NCBI RefSeq assembly: GCF_020532605.1
Contig: NZ_JAJATW010000023.1
Span: 1-41,723 of the forward strand
Reading direction: 5' to 3'
DNA length: 41,723 nucleotides
From: Marinomonas algarum
GTDB lineage: Bacteria > Pseudomonadota > Gammaproteobacteria > Pseudomonadales > Marinomonadaceae
In this document: positions 39,479-41,723 of the stretch, piece after piece
Position numbering within the stretch: position 1 is the stretch's first letter
Layout of the letters: each line of letters begins with the position of its first letter
Notes under the pieces: model-generated
Told to the model about the DNA's origin: nothing
Databases searched by the model: none
What the model saw: only the letters and a program-made list of their open reading frames with translations
Program-made: the position numbers and the translations under genes

Positions 39479-40612
39479 TTACCAGCCTTTAACCGTACGT
39501 TTTTTCTTCTCTGGATCATCAAATGGCAAATTGTGGGTTACAGCAGATACCTCAAGACTCCCTTTTATCTCTACCGCTTTACCATGTTGAGCGAAATCTA
39601 CCATTACTCTAGCAATAGCCATCGACTTACCGGTCAACGTTGAGTACATACCACAGGTAACCACTCCAATTTCTTTACCGTCTGACCAAAGTGTATCGCC
39701 CGACTTTGACGCGATATTGCCTTCCAAAAGCACACCAAATATTTTAAAACGCTCCTTTCCTTTTAATCGAAAATGATCTGGTGCACCACGAAACTCTGTT
39801 TTATCTTTTGATACCGTGAAGTCAAGACCAAGTTCCCACAGAGTATCTCCTGCAGGATCGTTTTCAAAAGCAAAGGTTTCCGAATTATCATCAGGAAAGA
39901 ACAATAAAGAACTCTCAACTCGAAGCATATCTAGCGCTAGAAAAGCACAAGGAATAATACCAAAAGGCGCTCCCTTCTCTAAAATGGTGTCCCAAAGCAA
40001 GCCAACATCTGCAGCTTTACAAAAAATTTCATAGCCTCGCTCTCCTGTATAGCCGGTGCGAGAAATCATCACAGGGCAACCAAATAAACGGCTCTGTATG
40101 TGATGAAAATAGGGGAGGTTTTCAATACCCTCAACGTGTTCAGATAAAAACTTGACTGCTTCTGGGCCTTGCAATGAAATATCATGCAAATCATCATCAA
40201 ATAACACAGCAACTTGACGACCCTGCGCTGAGCGCACCAGCATTTCATGACCAATGCCGGCACCGTGAACAACCATAAAAGCGTTAGGGCCTGTTCTGTA
40301 AACAATACAGTCGTCAACAAACTTGCCACTTTCATTCAGCATTGAGGCATATACAGATTTACCTGGATACAGTTTTGATATGTCTCGTGTCATTGCGTAA
40401 TCAAGCAAGCTTTCCGCGTGAGGACCAACGTAATGTACTTTTTTGAGACCGGAGACATCCATGAGACCAGCTTTCGTTCTAATCGCTTCATAAGATTTAG
40501 AAACGTCATTACTGTAAGTCCAAGGGGTGGCTAAACCATTCCAATCCTCTAGTTTAGAACCTAATTGTCTGTGCCTTTCAGCCAGTGCTGAATAACGCCA
40601 AGATGTTGCCAT
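39479..40612 (-). CDS. dmmD: GcvT-family aminomethyltransferase of dimethylamine breakdown (DmmD)
   Basis: A 377-residue GcvT/DmdA-type tetrahydrofolate protein. Recognisable parts are YEAIRTKAGLMDVSGLKKVHYVGP, the folate-site DDCIVYRTGPNAFMVVHG, ISRTGYTGERGYEIFC and a C-terminal barrel with GVVTCGMYSTLTGKSMAIARV. It would capture formaldehyde from dimethylamine or methyl groups on tetrahydrofolate. It is the first gene of the dmm operon; GAGGGAG lies ahead of its ATG. The order is D, small subunit, reductase, A, which differs from the dmmDABC order I recall from Ruegeria. Confidence 0.85.
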   Translation of the reverse strand: MATSWRYSALAERHRQLGSKLEDWNGLATPWTYSNDVSKSYEAIRTKAGLMDVSGLKKVHYVGPHAESLLDYAMTRDISKLYPGKSVYASMLNESGKFVDDCIVYRTGPNAFMVVHGAGIGHEMLVRSAQGRQVAVLFDDDLHDISLQGPEAVKFLSEHVEGIENLPYFHHIQSRLFGCPVMISRTGYTGERGYEIFCKAADVGLLWDTILEKGAPFGIIPCAFLALDMLRVESSLLFFPDDNSETFAFENDPAGDTLWELGLDFTVSKDKTEFRGAPDHFRLKGKERFKIFGVLLEGNIASKSGDTLWSDGKEIGVVTCGMYSTLTGKSMAIARVMVDFAQHGKAVEIKGSLEVSAVTHNLPFDDPEKKKRTVKGW

Positions 40613-40741
40613 GCTCTACTCCCTCAAGTATTAACCTTCATTTATGGTTTGACCAAAACATTCTTTATAGGGCTTCCAAATGGCTCTTTACATAAAGATT
40701 CATTAAAAACACCATAAGGAATATTAATTTCTTTTAAAGAA

Positions 40742-40757
40742 AGCAAAATGCTTGCCA
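40742..40757 (-). promoter_or_regulatory. Sigma-54 promoter ahead of the dmm operon
   Basis: On the minus strand TGGCAAGCATTTTGCT matches TGGCACG-N4-TTGCW with a single mismatch and exact GG-N10-GC spacing. It lies 129 bp before the dmmD ATG. This is the best of the three sigma-54 matches. The remaining gap to 41008 holds no supported gene; a 9-bp inverted repeat TGAGAGGTC / GACCTCTCA lies at 40956-40984. Confidence 0.72.
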
Positions 40758-41008
40758 AGCCCATTCTTAAAAAGAATTTTAATTTCTTAAAGGTTAAGCC
40801 AATGATAAATCGATACTTTTGAGAAAAAATATGACTATTTAATAGATACATTAAAGACTGATAGAGCACTTGTGCACTATTAGTACAAAAATCAGCCAAG
40901 ATTTTGGCAAAAAGCTCAATTAGAGGGCATTTATAATATGAGAGAGGGAGACTTCTGAGAGGTCTTCATATGAGTGACCTCTCATACTTTAAACCTTAAA
41001 AGGGTATT

Positions 41009-41329
41009 TTAGCTTTCACCCATAAGCTGTAGTCCAACAATGCCAGCGATGATCATCAACAAACATACTATTCGAGCTAAGCCTGCCGGCTCTCCCATAA
41101 AAACCATTCCAATTATAACAAGAGACGTAGCCCCTATCCCTGTCCATATCGCATAGGCCATACCAACAGGAATGGTTTTCATCGACAAAGACAACAAGAA
41201 AAGACTGACAACAATGAGGGTAACACTAAACACTGAAGGCCATAATTTTGTAAATCCGTTGCTATACTTCAAACCAATTGCCCACATACATTCAAGAACA
41301 CCAGCAATGAACAAGTAATACCAAGCCAT
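41009..41329 (-). CDS. gdx: SMR-family exporter, Gdx/SugE type
   Basis: 106 residues from the ATG at 41329, with AGGGA upstream; a TTG at 41383 would add 18 residues unlike the family. Four helices and the motif ECMWAIGLKYSNGFTKLWPS, with the essential Glu in helix 1, and MKTIPVGMAYAIWTGIGA identify the SugE/Gdx branch, which exports guanidinium and some quaternary ammonium compounds. It lies next to the dmm operon but in its own unit; whether it exports a methylamine product is not known. I saw no guanidine riboswitch ahead of it. Confidence 0.88.
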   Translation of the reverse strand: MAWYYLFIAGVLECMWAIGLKYSNGFTKLWPSVFSVTLIVVSLFLLSLSMKTIPVGMAYAIWTGIGATSLVIIGMVFMGEPAGLARIVCLLMIIAGIVGLQLMGES

Positions 41330-41462
41330 AAAATTTTCCCTTTTTGATTTAAGATCGTAATAGAACCACGTTTTCAATATCAAAAATTGTGCCTAAAGTA
41401 GAATCCTCAAAAAAATACTTCTTTCCAGAAATTACACTGTATAACTCAAAAGATAAAAGTAC

Positions 41463-41514
41463 AAAAAAAGCCCCAACCTACTATGTAGACTGCTACAGCA
41501 CTCGGGGCTTTTTT
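41463..41514. terminator. Bidirectional terminator-like hairpin
   Basis: AAAAAAAGCCCC and GGGGCTTTTTT flank a 29-base loop that itself can pair (CTACTATGTAGA). A and T runs on both sides allow action on either strand. It lies between the gdx start region and the rRNA operon end. Confidence 0.65.
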
Positions 41515-41574
41515 GTAGCGTATTTCTATGGCGCTTATTGAGTATTACAGTGAGGGGTGTGAAGGGTACAAAAC

Positions 41575-41608
41575 GAAAAAAGCCCTGACAGCATAAGCTA
41601 TCAGGGCT
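41575..41608 (-). terminator. rRNA operon terminator
   Basis: An 8-bp stem AGCCCTGA / TCAGGGCT with a run of T on the minus strand, 13 bp past the 5S 3' end. Confidence 0.9.
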
Positions 41609-41620
41609 TCTCGTGTTTAA

Positions 41621-41723
41621 AGCTTGACGACGACCTACTCTCACATGGGATCCCCCACACTACCATCGGCGATGGCGCTTTTCACTTCTGAGTTCGGGAT
41701 GGGATCAGGTGGTTCAACGCCTC
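41621..41723 (-). rRNA. rrf: 5S ribosomal RNA, partial (3' part)
   Basis: On the minus strand the sequence contains the conserved 5S core CCCGAACTCAGAAGTGAAA, followed by GCGCCGATGGTAGTGTGGG-like bases and GTGAGAGTAGG, as in E. coli 5S. About 103 bases are present; the 5' end (about 12-15 bases) lies beyond the window. The 3' end is placed near AAGCTT by comparison with related genes. An rRNA operon therefore lies to the right, read toward the methylamine island. Confidence 0.95.

Noticed and set aside
40865..40880. GCACTTGTGC repeat as an NtrC enhancer for dmm
   Set aside because: The distance from the sigma-54 site is right, but the half-sites are 2 bp apart instead of the 7 expected for NtrC.
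40642..40899. 85-residue minus-strand reading frame upstream of dmmD
   Set aside because: It runs through the sigma-54 match and the leader of dmmD and has no recognisable domain.
40956..40984. TGAGAGGTC / GACCTCTCA hairpin as the gdx terminator
   Set aside because: It is a clear 9-bp stem just past gdx but has no T run on the minus strand, so I only mention it.
41330..41460. Guanidine riboswitch ahead of gdx
   Set aside because: I could not find the paired ACGR loops of the type II class or other known guanidine motifs by eye.
41432..41644. 70-residue minus-strand frame
   Set aside because: It covers two terminators and the end of the 5S gene.

Overview
The window looks like a chromosomal segment of a marine gammaproteobacterium, most like Marinomonas or a relative in the Oceanospirillales. 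That placement rests on recognised protein families, on the conserved order rlmN-pilF-rodZ-ispG-hisS-yfgM-bamB-der, on an iscR-led suf operon and on moderate G+C. No database search was possible, so it is an inference. Nearly all genes are on the minus strand; the main plus-strand block lies between 22.3 and 34.6 kb.

Region by region. 1-719: the end of an IS5-family insertion sequence whose transposase is broken by what looks like the 5' end of a group II intron. 744-2336: a metal-efflux permease and a ZntR-like MerR regulator with a textbook 19-bp-spacer promoter. 2500-4506: a RimK-type glutamate ligase followed by an AstE/AspA-type zinc deacylase. 4630-13308: the housekeeping run rlmN, pilF, rodZ, ispG, hisS, yfgM, bamB, der. 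13391-13936: ndk. 14014-22069: iron-sulfur assembly, namely iscR-sufB-sufC-sufD-sufS-sufA-sufT under two abutting candidate IscR sites, then a hairpin and a separate sufE-cysteine desulfurase pair. 22306-25624: a small coiled-coil membrane protein, then fadH and a divergent TetR regulator with two perfect 13-bp palindromes between them. 25610-27566: an EamA exporter and a divergent LysR regulator.

27595-41329 is the accessory highlight: a methylated-amine catabolism island. It encodes Tdm (TMAO demethylase), Tmm (trimethylamine monooxygenase) and a four-gene dimethylamine monooxygenase operon (dmmD, a 24-kDa-type zinc-ribbon subunit, a flavin/2Fe-2S reductase, and DUF3445 dmmA). Together these would turn trimethylamine into TMAO, dimethylamine and then monomethylamine, with formaldehyde passed to tetrahydrofolate. 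An ammonium/methylammonium channel (amt) sits inside the island, followed by an unlisted 55-residue single-span membrane protein. Between tdm and tmm lies a three-gene signalling cassette: a soluble NarX/UhpB-type histidine kinase, a NarL-type response regulator, and an overlapping PAS-PAS protein with no output domain. Three -24/-12 (sigma-54) promoter matches, each with exact GG-N10-GC spacing, lie ahead of the kinase, amt and dmmD. This suggests nitrogen-limitation control and use of methylamines as a nitrogen source. A Gdx/SugE-type SMR exporter follows.

The window ends in the 3' part of a minus-strand 5S rRNA gene with its terminator, so an rRNA operon borders the island. The candidate for an undescribed system is the combination of the kinase-regulator-PAS cassette, the Amt-linked small protein and the sigma-54 signals around an otherwise recognisable TMA/TMAO pathway.
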